Part shown: positions 1 through 6,562 of the stretch, piece after piece
Position numbering within the stretch: position 1 is the first letter of the stretch
Layout of the letters: each line of letters starts with the position of its first letter
Assembly (NCBI GenBank): GCA_030605245.1
Contig: JAUWIS010000020.1
Location: forward strand, 1 to 9,454
Length of the DNA: 9,454 nt
From: Methanobacteriota archaeon
GTDB lineage: Archaea; Thermoplasmatota; JASEFT01; JAUWIS01
Direction: 5' to 3'
Translations under genes and position numbers: made by a program
Notes under the pieces: model-generated
The model's database searches: none
What the model was told of the DNA's origin: nothing
Seen by the model: only the letters and a program-made list of their open reading frames with translations

Positions 1-145
1 GAAGATAAAACCTGACCTGCGCCATTAACCCTGTGAAACAGGCAAAAGAAAAACACATAATCAGTTTGTAAACAAAGCTTGTTTCAGTCCTCCATCTAAA
101 AAAATTGTACATCCTGTTTTTGTATCCATCTATAAATACATTCAT
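1..145 (-). CDS. bioY: BioY-type biotin transporter, substrate-binding membrane subunit (5' part, cut by window edge)
   Basis: Only the first 48 codons are present; the frame is open to the left edge. The product starts MNVFIDGYKNRM, passes a basic and aromatic stretch (FFRWRTE) and enters a first hydrophobic helix, with the segment ACFTGLMAQVRFYL at residues 35-48. I recognise this as the start of archaeal BioY proteins, where a GLxAQxRxxLP-like segment precedes the ligand-binding part. BioY is the S component of energy-coupling-factor transporters and binds biotin in the membrane. The ATG at 145 is chosen because a strong ribosome-binding site (AAGGTGAGG, 157-149) precedes it and a TATA-like TTATATAT lies at 190-183. 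The gene follows the ABC permease on the same strand after 65 bases, with its own apparent promoter. The rest of the gene is needed for certainty. Confidence 0.72.
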   Translation of the reverse strand, partial: MNVFIDGYKNRMYNFFRWRTETSFVYKLIMCFSFACFTGLMAQVRFYL

Positions 146-148
146 TTT

Positions 149-157
149 CCTCACCTT
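149..157 (-). promoter_or_regulatory. Ribosome-binding site of bioY
   Basis: The minus strand reads AAGGTGAGG, then a few A residues and the ATG at 145. GGTGA matches the archaeal anti-Shine-Dalgarno sequence, with 5 bases between GGTGA and the ATG. It fixes the start of the partial gene at the left edge. Confidence 0.7.
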
Positions 158-182
158 TTAGGGAGATGTAATTGATGCGTGG

Positions 183-190
183 ATATATAA
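183..190 (-). promoter_or_regulatory. Putative TATA element for bioY
   Basis: TTATATAT on the minus strand is centred about 26 bases upstream of position 160, predicting a transcript start there and a leader of roughly 15 bases that just contains the ribosome-binding site. This is inferred from spacing and composition only. No biotin-regulator operator was identified. Confidence 0.4.
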
Positions 191-210
191 TATTATCTCT
201 GCAAATGCTG

Positions 211-1044
211 TCAAATATCTCTTTTCTCAAGGAAGTAATATGCCAGTATCAATGGTATTATAGTCCATAAAAGCTGGACAAAGATGAGGGAACCCAGATT
301 AATAAAACCGGGAGGTGTTATTTTAACCCCGAATGCTTCTTGTATATTGAATGCCAGCATTACTGAGGTCTGATACATGTCGCTTGGGCTTAAGAATATG
401 CTTCTCCACATCCAACCAGGGATAGCCCCGGACATCAGATCCTCCAAGGTTCTCCCAGTTGCATAGTAGATGCCCATGATTACCATACCATATAGCATAC
501 TCCAAAAGAATATCACAATTCCTGCACCAAGGGAGGCTACACGCTTTTTGAAGGCAGCAGAAAAACAAATCGACAAACTCAGGTAGAGAAAGCCAAGAAG
601 TATGGTAAGCCCCATGAATGCCAAATAACTACCAACCTGTCTGGTGCCTGCCGTAGCAGCAATTAGCACACCTCCAACTCCAAACCCTATCATGGTTGAA
701 ACTACTATCACCATTCCCAATCCAAAGAACTTGCCGAGCAGAACCTCTACCCTTCTAACAGGGTAGGAGAGAACAACGGAAAGAGAGCCGCTTTCAGCTT
801 CACCGGATATTGTTGCGTAGCCAAGCATGATAGCAATAAGTGGAATAAGTACGCAGGAGATGCTCAAAAGGGTAGTAACGGTTTCCTCCATCCCACCGAG
901 TGTTCCTCCACCACCGAGAACAGAGGCAGCGAGAGTTAATATAACAAGGATTATTGTCAGCGCTATTATCCATCTGTTTCTGATATTGTCCATAAACTCT
1001 TTCTTTGCAACAGAGTAGATGGATTTAGGATTTATCTTCATCAT
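211..1044 (-). CDS. ABC-2 type transporter permease (NosY-like)
   Basis: Integral membrane subunit of an ABC exporter, 277 aa from the chosen start. Hydrophobic helices lie at about residues 25-44, 58-77, 102-124, 137-160, 168-190 and 250-270, giving the usual six. Between the second and third is a GEAESGSLSVVLSYPVRR segment at about 80-97, the conserved cytoplasmic coupling region of the ABC2_membrane_2/NosY-type family. The C terminus (YYFLEKRDI) is a typical short 'F.rrD' end. The frame extends to an ATG at 1059, but the ATG at 1044 is preferred: AAGGTGGTG (1056-1048) sits at proper spacing before it and would lie inside the coding region of the longer form. The start overlaps the end of the ATPase gene by 20 bases, so the two are surely co-transcribed and probably translationally coupled. 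The substrate cannot be told. The stop codon is TGA. Confidence 0.87.
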   Translation of the reverse strand: MMKINPKSIYSVAKKEFMDNIRNRWIIALTIILVILTLAASVLGGGGTLGGMEETVTTLLSISCVLIPLIAIMLGYATISGEAESGSLSVVLSYPVRRVEVLLGKFFGLGMVIVVSTMIGFGVGGVLIAATAGTRQVGSYLAFMGLTILLGFLYLSLSICFSAAFKKRVASLGAGIVIFFWSMLYGMVIMGIYYATGRTLEDLMSGAIPGWMWRSIFLSPSDMYQTSVMLAFNIQEAFGVKITPPGFINLGSLIFVQLLWTIIPLILAYYFLEKRDI

Positions 1045-1999
1045 TTTCACCACCTTCATCCTTGGATATCAACTTCACAAACGCTTCTTCTAGAGATGGC
1101 TCCACAGTTTTAAAGTCCTTTATGTCCAGCCCCTTCTCCTTTAGCACTGTGATGACTTGCACTCGGACTGCAGGTGCGCAACTTACGAGAAGCCTATCGC
1201 CTTCCGCCTCTGCCCCCATAACTCCTTTGATGTCGAGGATGCCTTCCGGTACTTCTCCAGCCAGCCCCGGAATGTATATCTCAAGGCGCGGTTTGATATG
1301 TAAACGTGTGCTCAAATTGGACACTGTGTCCTCCACCAGAAGCCTGCCTTTATCAATTATTGCAACCCTGTCACATAGATTCTGGACTTCTGAGAGAATA
1401 TGGGAAGAGAATATTATTGTTGCGCCCTGCCCACTCAATCTCTTGATCTTATCCCTAATAACCTTCACCCATCGTGCATCCAAACCTGCCATTGGTTCAT
1501 CCAAAATGTATATTGAAGGTTTTCCAATCATTGCCTGAGCAACCCCCAGTAACTGAACCATGCCTCTGGAGAATGTTCCTACTTTCCTATGCAATGCATC
1601 TTCAAGGCCCACTTCCTTTATTAATGATTCAGCAACAGATTTATCCGCACCTTTTAATTCACAGAAGAAATGAAGTGTCTGCAAGGGCGTGAGGTTATCA
1701 TAGAACGCAACCCGCTCAGGAAGATACCCTATCTCTCTGCGAATCTGGACTGAATCATTGCTAACCCTTTTTCCATTAACAAGCACCTCCCCCTCAGAAG
1801 GATGGGTAAGCCCCATTACCATCTTAATGGCTGTTGTTTTTCCAGCTCCATTTGGTCCTAAAAACCCGAAAATCTCTCCTCTACGCACTTTCATGTTCAG
1901 AGTTTCAACTGCTGTCACATCTTTAAATCTTTTTGACAAATTACGTGTTTCGATGATGGTAGACTCTTTCGACATCTTTGATACATCTTGCTTAATCAT
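1025..1999 (-). CDS. ABC transporter ATP-binding protein (NosF/CcmA-like)
   Basis: Cytoplasmic ATPase that powers the adjacent permease; 324 aa, the usual length for this class. Walker A is GPNGAGKTT at 48-56; the Q-loop region reads IGYLPE (90-95), with Glu where many ABC proteins have Gln, a common variant in this subfamily. The signature is a degenerate FSRGMVQLLG at 143-152 instead of LSGGQ. Walker B is IYILDEP (163-169) followed by the AGLD D-loop, and the switch His is in SSHILSEV (198-205). A C-terminal region of about 100 residues follows, as in NosF-type exporters. The ATG at 1999 overlaps the TGA of the transketolase C-subunit gene (shared ATGA); a GAGGTG at 2015-2010 lies 10 bases upstream, rather far. 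M9 is an alternative start but has no visible ribosome-binding site. An export role is inferred from the family; the substrate is unknown. Confidence 0.93.
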   Translation of the reverse strand: MIKQDVSKMSKESTIIETRNLSKRFKDVTAVETLNMKVRRGEIFGFLGPNGAGKTTAIKMVMGLTHPSEGEVLVNGKRVSNDSVQIRREIGYLPERVAFYDNLTPLQTLHFFCELKGADKSVAESLIKEVGLEDALHRKVGTFSRGMVQLLGVAQAMIGKPSIYILDEPMAGLDARWVKVIRDKIKRLSGQGATIIFSSHILSEVQNLCDRVAIIDKGRLLVEDTVSNLSTRLHIKPRLEIYIPGLAGEVPEGILDIKGVMGAEAEGDRLLVSCAPAVRVQVITVLKEKGLDIKDFKTVEPSLEEAFVKLISKDEGGENDEDKS

Positions 2000-2949
2000 G
2001 TTCTCTCAACACCTCTTCTTTTCATTACATCATGCGCAGCCTTAACAATATTCTCAGATGTTAAGCCATATTTTTCCATGAGTTCCTCAGAGTTTCCTGA
2101 TTCACCAAAAATATCAGGTATCCCTATCCTTTTCATCGGAACAGGAATATTTTCTGAAAGAACAGATGAGACTGTGCTTCCAAGGCCACCTATAATATTA
2201 TGCTCCTCAGCTGTAACTACTGCACCTGTTTCCTTCGCATATTTTATTACTGTTTTTTTATCAACAGGTTTTATCGTTGACATATTTATAACAGTTGCAT
2301 CAATTTTTTCCTTTTCAAGCTCATCAGCAGCCAGTAAACATTGTGAAGCCATGATTCCGGTTCCAATCAATGTTATATCCTTTCCTTTTTTCATAACTGT
2401 TGCCTTTCCAATCTTGAAAGGAGTCTTTTCTTTTGTGATTGTTGGAACCTCAGACCTGCCCAATCTAATATATGTTGGTCCGTTGTAATCAACTGCAGAT
2501 TTCACTGCCTTTTTTGTTTCAAGTGCATCACAGGGAACAATCACTGTCATGTTTGGTAGAGAACACATCAATGCTATGTCCTCAAGCATCTGATGACTTG
2601 CCCCGTCACCACCAACAGTAATACCTGCATGGGTTGCAACAATGTTCACATTCAGTTTTGGCCATGCTATTGACTGCCGTATTTGATCATAAACCCTGCT
2701 TGTTGCAAAAACAGCGAATGTTGATGCAAAAACCCTGCTTCCTGAACCAGCAAGACCTGCTGCAATGCTCATCATATTCTGCTCAGAGATACCAATATTA
2801 AAATGATGCTCAGGAAATCTGGCAGCAAATTTGTTTGTTTTCACTGATGATGAAAGGTCAGCTGTGAGCACAACAACATCTTTTCTCCTGCTTCCAAGTT
2901 CAACCAATGCTTCTGCAAAAGCTGTCCTCTGACTTTCTTTTTTCCACAT
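1996..2949 (-). CDS. Transketolase, C-terminal subunit
   Basis: Second half of a split transketolase, 317 aa, the normal size of archaeal C-subunits. The first ~170 residues form the pyrimidine-binding domain: Glu56 in FNIGISEQNM corresponds to the catalytic Glu that activates the thiamine diphosphate aminopyrimidine; the aromatic cluster F74-F78-F81 follows; and the GGDGASHQMLED loop (113-124) contains the active-site His119. The rest is the C-terminal transketolase domain, with the typical LIGTGIMASQ strand. With the N-terminal subunit it transfers two-carbon ketol units between sugar phosphates in the non-oxidative pentose phosphate pathway. The ATG at 2949 is two bases after the TAA of the N-subunit gene, with GGGGT just upstream, which implies coupled production of the two halves. 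It ends with TGA overlapping the ATPase start. Confidence 0.95.
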   Translation of the reverse strand: MWKKESQRTAFAEALVELGSRRKDVVVLTADLSSSVKTNKFAARFPEHHFNIGISEQNMMSIAAGLAGSGSRVFASTFAVFATSRVYDQIRQSIAWPKLNVNIVATHAGITVGGDGASHQMLEDIALMCSLPNMTVIVPCDALETKKAVKSAVDYNGPTYIRLGRSEVPTITKEKTPFKIGKATVMKKGKDITLIGTGIMASQCLLAADELEKEKIDATVINMSTIKPVDKKTVIKYAKETGAVVTAEEHNIIGGLGSTVSSVLSENIPVPMKRIGIPDIFGESGNSEELMEKYGLTSENIVKAAHDVMKRRGVERT

Positions 2950-2951
2950 AT

Positions 2952-3770
2952 TTACCCCAGTTCCTTCATAGCTTGTTCATATTCTTCCCTGTTTGGCGGT
3001 TTACCATGAAATGAAACATTCCCCTCCATAAATGATACGCCCTTGCCTTTAACTGTATGAGCAATAATAATGGTTGGTTTTCCTTTAACATTCTTTGCAT
3101 GATCAAAGGCGTTTAAGATTTCCCTGAAGCTGTGCCCGTTGATTTCAATAACCTTCCATCCAAACGCTTTCCATTTATCTGATAGCGGCTCTATACCCAT
3201 TATCTCCCTCGTTGCCCCATCAAGCTGAAGTCCATTTCTGTCCAGTATCACAGTAAGATTATCTGTTTTGAAATGTGAAGCTGACATGGCAGCTTCCCAG
3301 ATTTGACCGCAATCATTCTCACCATCACCAATCATAACATAAACCCTGTATAGTTTTCTATTTAATTTAGCATACAATGATGCACCAATACCAATGGAAA
3401 GACCCTGGCCTTCAGAGCCTGTCGATGCCTCAATACCCGGGAATTTTCTCATGTCAGGATGACCCTGCAGTCTGGAACCAAGTTTCCTTAACGTAAGAAG
3501 TTCATTAACCGGGAAATAACCTGATTCTGCAAGGGCAGCATACAATGCTGGTGCAGCATGCCCTTTGCTTAAAATAAATCGGTCCCTGTCCTCCCATCTC
3601 GGATTTTTCGGGTCATGTCTCATCACCTTAAAATACAGTGCTGTAAGAATATCTGCTGCAGAAAGACTGCCACCAGGATGACCTGAGCCTGCATTATATA
3701 TCATCTCAACAATATGTTTCCTGATAATTCTTGCCTTTTCCTCCAATGTTTTTATTTCATTGTTCCTCAA
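2952..3770 (-). CDS. Transketolase, N-terminal (thiamine diphosphate-binding) subunit
   Basis: First half of a split transketolase. Recognisable blocks in order: AGSGHPGGSLSAADI, LSKGHAAPALY, QGHPDMRKFPG, the diphosphate and Mg-binding GDGENDCGQIWEAAM, and a late FHGKPP His. These carry the active-site histidines of the family. The cofactor motif has Cys where transketolases normally have Glu (GDGxxxEG). The start is uncertain: no in-frame ATG precedes the conserved part. The TTG at 3770 is preferred because a GGTG lies 7 bases upstream and it gives about 272 aa, close to archaeal N-subunits. A longer form from a TTG at 3824 (290 aa) adds an atypical stretch. A well-placed ATG at 3760 (after GAGG) is out of frame by one base. 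First gene of the minus-strand operon, divergent from the epimerase gene. Confidence 0.92.
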   Translation of the reverse strand: MRNNEIKTLEEKARIIRKHIVEMIYNAGSGHPGGSLSAADILTALYFKVMRHDPKNPRWEDRDRFILSKGHAAPALYAALAESGYFPVNELLTLRKLGSRLQGHPDMRKFPGIEASTGSEGQGLSIGIGASLYAKLNRKLYRVYVMIGDGENDCGQIWEAAMSASHFKTDNLTVILDRNGLQLDGATREIMGIEPLSDKWKAFGWKVIEINGHSFREILNAFDHAKNVKGKPTIIIAHTVKGKGVSFMEGNVSFHGKPPNREEYEQAMKELG

Positions 3771-3825
3771 AGAAGCGCACCAGGGATGTAATATGTTTTT
3801 GGAATAATAACTCTTTTGTAGCAAG

Positions 3826-3835
3826 TTTTAATAAA
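3826..3835. promoter_or_regulatory. Shared AT-rich TATA-like block between the transketolase operon and rpe
   Basis: TTTTAATAAA on the plus strand (TTTATTAAAA on the minus) is the only clear TATA-like block in the short divergent region. In the plus direction its centre is about 27-28 bases before the rpe ATG at 3858, which has no ribosome-binding site, fitting a leaderless transcript. In the minus direction it predicts a start near 3805, giving a leader of about 35 bases before the preferred TTG at 3770. Inferred from spacing only. Confidence 0.45.
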
Positions 3836-3857
3836 GTCCTTAACCATTCCAAAACTG

Positions 3858-4508
3858 ATGATAAGGATTGCGCCCTCTTTACTTTCAGCAGACTTCAGCA
3901 GACTTGGTGAGCAAATAGATGTTTTAGAAAAATGTAATCCTGACCTATTTCATATAGATGTTATGGATGGTCATTTTGTGCCGAACATAACAATAGGTCC
4001 TGTTGTGATACGCTCTATTAGAAATTGCACAAAAATTCCTTTTGATGTTCATTTAATGATTAGCCATCCTAACAGATTCATTAAAAGTTTTGCTGATGCT
4101 GGAAGTGATATTATTACTGTGCATGCTGAGGCAAAACACAATCTAGATGAAACGATTAAATTAATAAAGGAATATAATGTTAAGGCTGGTGTTGCAATAA
4201 ACCCTGATACACCCCTTTCAACAATTGAAAAAGTCTTAAACAGAATTGACCTCCTTCTTATCATGACAGTCCACCCTGGTTTTGCCGGGCAGAAATTCAT
4301 CCATGATGTTGTTCCAAAAATAAAAAATGCAAGAAACATTATAGATACCGAAGGATTAAAACTTGATTTAGAGGTTGATGGTGGAATAAATCTTAAAACA
4401 GGGAAAATTGCTGTAGATGCTGGTGCAAACATTCTTGTTGCAGGCTCGTTCATATTTAAAGGGAATGTTAAAGAAAACATAGAACAGTTGAGGAAGGTTG
4501 GAAAATAA
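3858..4508 (+). CDS. rpe: Ribulose-phosphate 3-epimerase
   Basis: Cytosolic metal-dependent TIM-barrel enzyme that interconverts ribulose 5-phosphate and xylulose 5-phosphate, the latter being a transketolase substrate. At 216 aa it is full length. Visible motifs: IAPSLLSADF (4-13); HIDVMDGHFVPN (32-43) with metal ligands His32 and Asp34 plus the family's DGxFVPN; DVHLMI (63-68) with metal ligand His65; the MTVHPGFAGQKF loop (136-147); and LEVDGGIN (171-178) with the second catalytic Asp174. All expected residues are intact. The ATG at 3858 has no Shine-Dalgarno sequence, and a TATA-like block lies about 27 bases upstream, so the mRNA is probably leaderless. Being divergent from the transketolase operon makes shared control of the pentose phosphate steps plausible. 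Confidence 0.97.
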   Translation: MIRIAPSLLSADFSRLGEQIDVLEKCNPDLFHIDVMDGHFVPNITIGPVVIRSIRNCTKIPFDVHLMISHPNRFIKSFADAGSDIITVHAEAKHNLDETIKLIKEYNVKAGVAINPDTPLSTIEKVLNRIDLLLIMTVHPGFAGQKFIHDVVPKIKNARNIIDTEGLKLDLEVDGGINLKTGKIAVDAGANILVAGSFIFKGNVKENIEQLRKVGK

Positions 4509-4540
4509 TACCAACAGGAAATAAAAATGGATATTTATTT

Positions 4541-4546
4541 AGGTGG
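4541..4546 (+). promoter_or_regulatory. Ribosome-binding site deciding the start at 4552
   Basis: AGGTGG is followed by five bases (ATAAA) and ATG at 4552. A GTG at 4543 in the same frame lies inside this site and would leave no ribosome-binding site upstream, so the ATG is the better start. Confidence 0.7.
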
Positions 4547-4551
4547 ATAAA

Positions 4552-5196
4552 ATGATTAACACGCAATCTGGTAAGCTTATAGCATCGACACCAAAAAGAA
4601 CGGTTTATGGTAACGGATTATTATTCATTTTTCTTATAGGTTTCCTTCTTTTTGGTGGAGCGATATTTATCTTATTTCACATATTTGGTATGGTCTCTGT
4701 AAAGGGTATAAATGTTTATTCAATAGCCTTAATAGTGATCCCAATTTTGTTGTATGGATGGGCTATTCTTATCAGTATTGCTGCATATCAAGGGAAGTTC
4801 CCTGGGATCCAAGGATGTTTTAAGCTTTATGAAAATGGGTTTGTACCACACAAGCTACCGCTAAAACTTTTGTTAAAGAAAGATAAGGACGAAAAAACAT
4901 TTATTCATTTTACAAAAGTAGAGAAAATTGAAAAAGTAAAGGCAAGAATGGTACGTTCATTAGGTATAACTCCTAGGATTAAGCGCGAAATGGAAGAACT
5001 AAAGAGAAAACGTCCGGACGGGGAAATAAAAATAACTGAGGATTATATTGAAGCACTTGAGGCGATCGAAATATTTCTCAAGGATGGGGGAAAGATTTGG
5101 GCGGCTCCTTCAACAGTAGGAAAAGAGGTTTTCAACGAGCTAAGGAAAAAAGCTACAAGTGAGAGATACCACACGCAAAAGGTGAGTGGTATCTAG
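4552..5196 (+). CDS. Membrane-anchored protein of unknown function (two TM helices plus cytoplasmic domain)
   Basis: I do not recognise this gene. The 214-aa product has a short polar N terminus, two hydrophobic helices at about residues 21-45 and 54-80, and a charged C-terminal domain of about 130 residues rich in Lys and Glu. That domain has a strand-like pattern (FKLYENGFVPHKL, then FIHFTKVEKIEKV), a basic helical insert (RIKREMEELKRKR) and a final LKDGGKIWAAPS followed by an amphipathic helix. The order of short strands followed by a terminal helix resembles bacterial PH-like domains fused to membrane anchors. That is an impression of shape, not a family match. It follows rpe by 43 bases on the same strand and may be co-transcribed or have its own promoter; an AT-rich stretch lies at 4502-4510. 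It ends in TAG, 7 bases from the convergent endonuclease Q frame. Its A-rich composition is like that of rpe. Confidence 0.75.
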   Translation: MINTQSGKLIASTPKRTVYGNGLLFIFLIGFLLFGGAIFILFHIFGMVSVKGINVYSIALIVIPILLYGWAILISIAAYQGKFPGIQGCFKLYENGFVPHKLPLKLLLKKDKDEKTFIHFTKVEKIEKVKARMVRSLGITPRIKREMEELKRKRPDGEIKITEDYIEALEAIEIFLKDGGKIWAAPSTVGKEVFNELRKKATSERYHTQKVSGI

Positions 5197-5203
5197 AATA
5201 GTT

Positions 5204-6418
5204 TTAGAAGTCAAACAAACTTTTCTGCCCTTTCACTGCTTTATGAACCTGTTTTGCCTCATCCCCTGACAGCTCTATCACGCCGTATTTCCCACCGCCG
5301 CCAGGATGAATAATTACCTTGTTATCCCTGAACATCTGAATTGCGCATGCAATTTTTTCATTTGTGTTTTCTTTGATTTCATCCATGCCTGCATCAACAA
5401 GAATGTTTACTTCATTCCCAAATTTTTTTATAAGATTGTCCCATTCAGCAGCCACTGTTTTTGTTAATGGTGTGATACTCAGGGCTTTTGCAATGATTTC
5501 AGCAAGAGGTAGCAGATGCAGATATTTTGGTCTGTAATCAGGATGAGCAGGTTCAGAATAATCTGATAGTTCTTCAATCCTGTCCCTAACACCTTTTTTT
5601 ATTGTTCCACCACAGGTACATCTCCATTTCTTCATAACTGCTTCTCTTAATGTGTAATGTTTGTAGCATTTTATGCATGCGCACTCATTATACTTTCCCT
5701 CTTTAGGAGGCAGACCAACATTCAGTATTATTTTTCCTTTTTTCCTGAGAATAGCATTTTTTATGTTTTCAAAATTTGCTTCATCAACATCAAACCTGTT
5801 GAACTCCCTGGCAAGACGCAGCGGGTAGGGGGAATGCGCATCAGAATTCGTCAGAAACGTTAATCTTCCAAGTTCCTTTATTCTGTCTGCATAATCAGAA
5901 TCAGCGCTTAATCCCAGTTCAACAAATGAAATATAATCAGTTAAATCACGATATCAGCTTTTTAAACTATCATGATATGCATACATAGCGGGCCATGGAG
6001 TGAATGCATGTGCGGGTCCTATGAGTGCGTTCGCTGCCTCTGCATATCCTGCGATTTGCTCACCATTCAGATAAATTTTTGGTCTTCCATCAATCCCAAG
6101 GTTTGTTTTGTTTTTTATCTTTTCTGTAAATTCTTCAATGGCTGAAATGGAAGGAAAAAACAGGAGATGATGAACCCTGTTTCTGTCTTCAACCTCTGTT
6201 GTGAGAATAAATCTTGTTTTATTGAGTTCAAATGTTCCTTCATCAATTTTCTGCATTTTCTTTATTTCCTTTAACCATATCGGGTGCAGGCAGTCCCCTG
6301 TTCCAACAAGACTAACACCTTTTTTAGCAGCCTCCTTTGACAAAACAGGGAATGTCATTTTTGGGCTGACAGCTCTTGAAAAATGTGAATGAATATGCAA
6401 ATCTGCATTGACGATCAT
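5204..6418 (-). pseudogene. Endonuclease Q (PHP domain, TIGR00375-type) interrupted by one in-frame TGA
   Basis: A single frame of 405 codons matches endonuclease Q, which nicks DNA 5' of deaminated bases (uracil, hypoxanthine, xanthine) and abasic sites. It is open throughout except for TGA at codon 155 (5956-5954). Before the TGA: PHP metal motif DLHIHSHFS (6-14), GTGD, VEDRNRVHHLLFFP, and GPAHAFTPWPAMYAYHDSLKS. After it, without frame change: YRDLTDYISFVELGLSADS, the PHP metal motif TNSDAHSPYP (Asp193, His195), a zinc ribbon with Cys246, 248, 251, 267 and 269, and TIKKGVRDRI. A product stopped at the TGA loses the second half of the metal site and the zinc ribbon and should be inactive. 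The C-terminal piece has an ATG at 5635 but no independent domain. The remaining codons look intact, so the lesion is recent, the TGA is read through or recoded, or it is a base error. The ATG at 6418 has no ribosome-binding site but a TATA-like block 26 bases upstream. Confidence 0.9.
5954..5956 (-). other. In-frame TGA codon inside the endonuclease Q frame
   Basis: Codon 155 reads TGA between AGC (Ser) and TAT (Tyr), in the stretch HDSLKS-stop-YRDLTDY. I checked every codon from here to 5635: none is another stop and the frame does not shift. TGA is one substitution from the Cys, Trp, Arg and Gly codons. Nearby genes (permease, transketolase C-subunit, the 11-Cys protein) end in TGA at natural C termini, so wholesale reassignment of TGA is unlikely. 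Confidence 0.88.
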
Positions 6419-6562
6419 GAAAACAGGAACGACATATGATAATAATATTTTTTACCTCCATCTAATAATGCCTTTTTTCCTTCTTCTTTTCTCCAAAATG
6501 GAAAAGTAATCAATCAAAACATTCATAACAACATAAAACAATCGTGTTTTTGGTGATATGAG
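6419..6562. promoter_or_regulatory. Divergent intergenic region with TATA-like block for the endonuclease Q gene
   Basis: This 144-bp spacer separates the endonuclease Q gene (minus) from the 11-Cys protein gene (plus). The minus-strand block AAATATTATT (6450-6441) is centred about 26 bases upstream of the ATG at 6418, fitting leaderless expression. A minus-strand GGAGGT at 6459-6454 is too far upstream of that ATG (about 35 bases) to serve it. A pyrimidine-rich run on the plus strand covers about 6471-6493. Toward the plus-strand gene, ATAAAA at 6533-6538 is a possible TATA element, and GGTGA (6552-6556) is the ribosome-binding site. No gene was found here. Confidence 0.4.

Noticed and set aside
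1062..2488. Several plus-strand open frames opposite the ABC ATPase and transketolase genes
   Set aside because: They have low-complexity Ser/Pro-rich composition typical of antisense shadows, no ribosome-binding sites that stand out, and fully conserved genes on the other strand.
3887..3908. Tandem 10-base repeat TTCAGCAGAC in rpe
   Set aside because: It encodes the conserved LLSADFSRLG segment of the epimerase family in two different frames of the repeat, so it is a coincidence of codons, not a repeat expansion.
5204..5635. A separate 143-aa gene starting at ATG 5635
   Set aside because: It is exactly in frame with the upstream part of endonuclease Q and begins inside the zinc ribbon, so it is the 3' part of the interrupted gene, although internal initiation cannot be excluded.
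5657..5863. Open frame of 68 codons on the plus strand inside the endonuclease Q region
   Set aside because: The minus-strand frame over the same bases encodes clearly conserved endonuclease Q motifs (LGLSADS, TNSDAHSP, the zinc ribbon), so the plus-strand frame is a shadow.
5954..5956. Genome-wide reassignment of TGA as a sense codon
   Set aside because: The permease (211-213), transketolase C-subunit (1996-1998) and 11-Cys protein (6803-6805) all end in TGA at natural C termini, so TGA acts as a stop here.
6471..6493. Pyrimidine-rich tract as a transcription terminator
   Set aside because: It lies in a divergent spacer with no gene ending nearby on the plus strand, so there is nothing for it to terminate.
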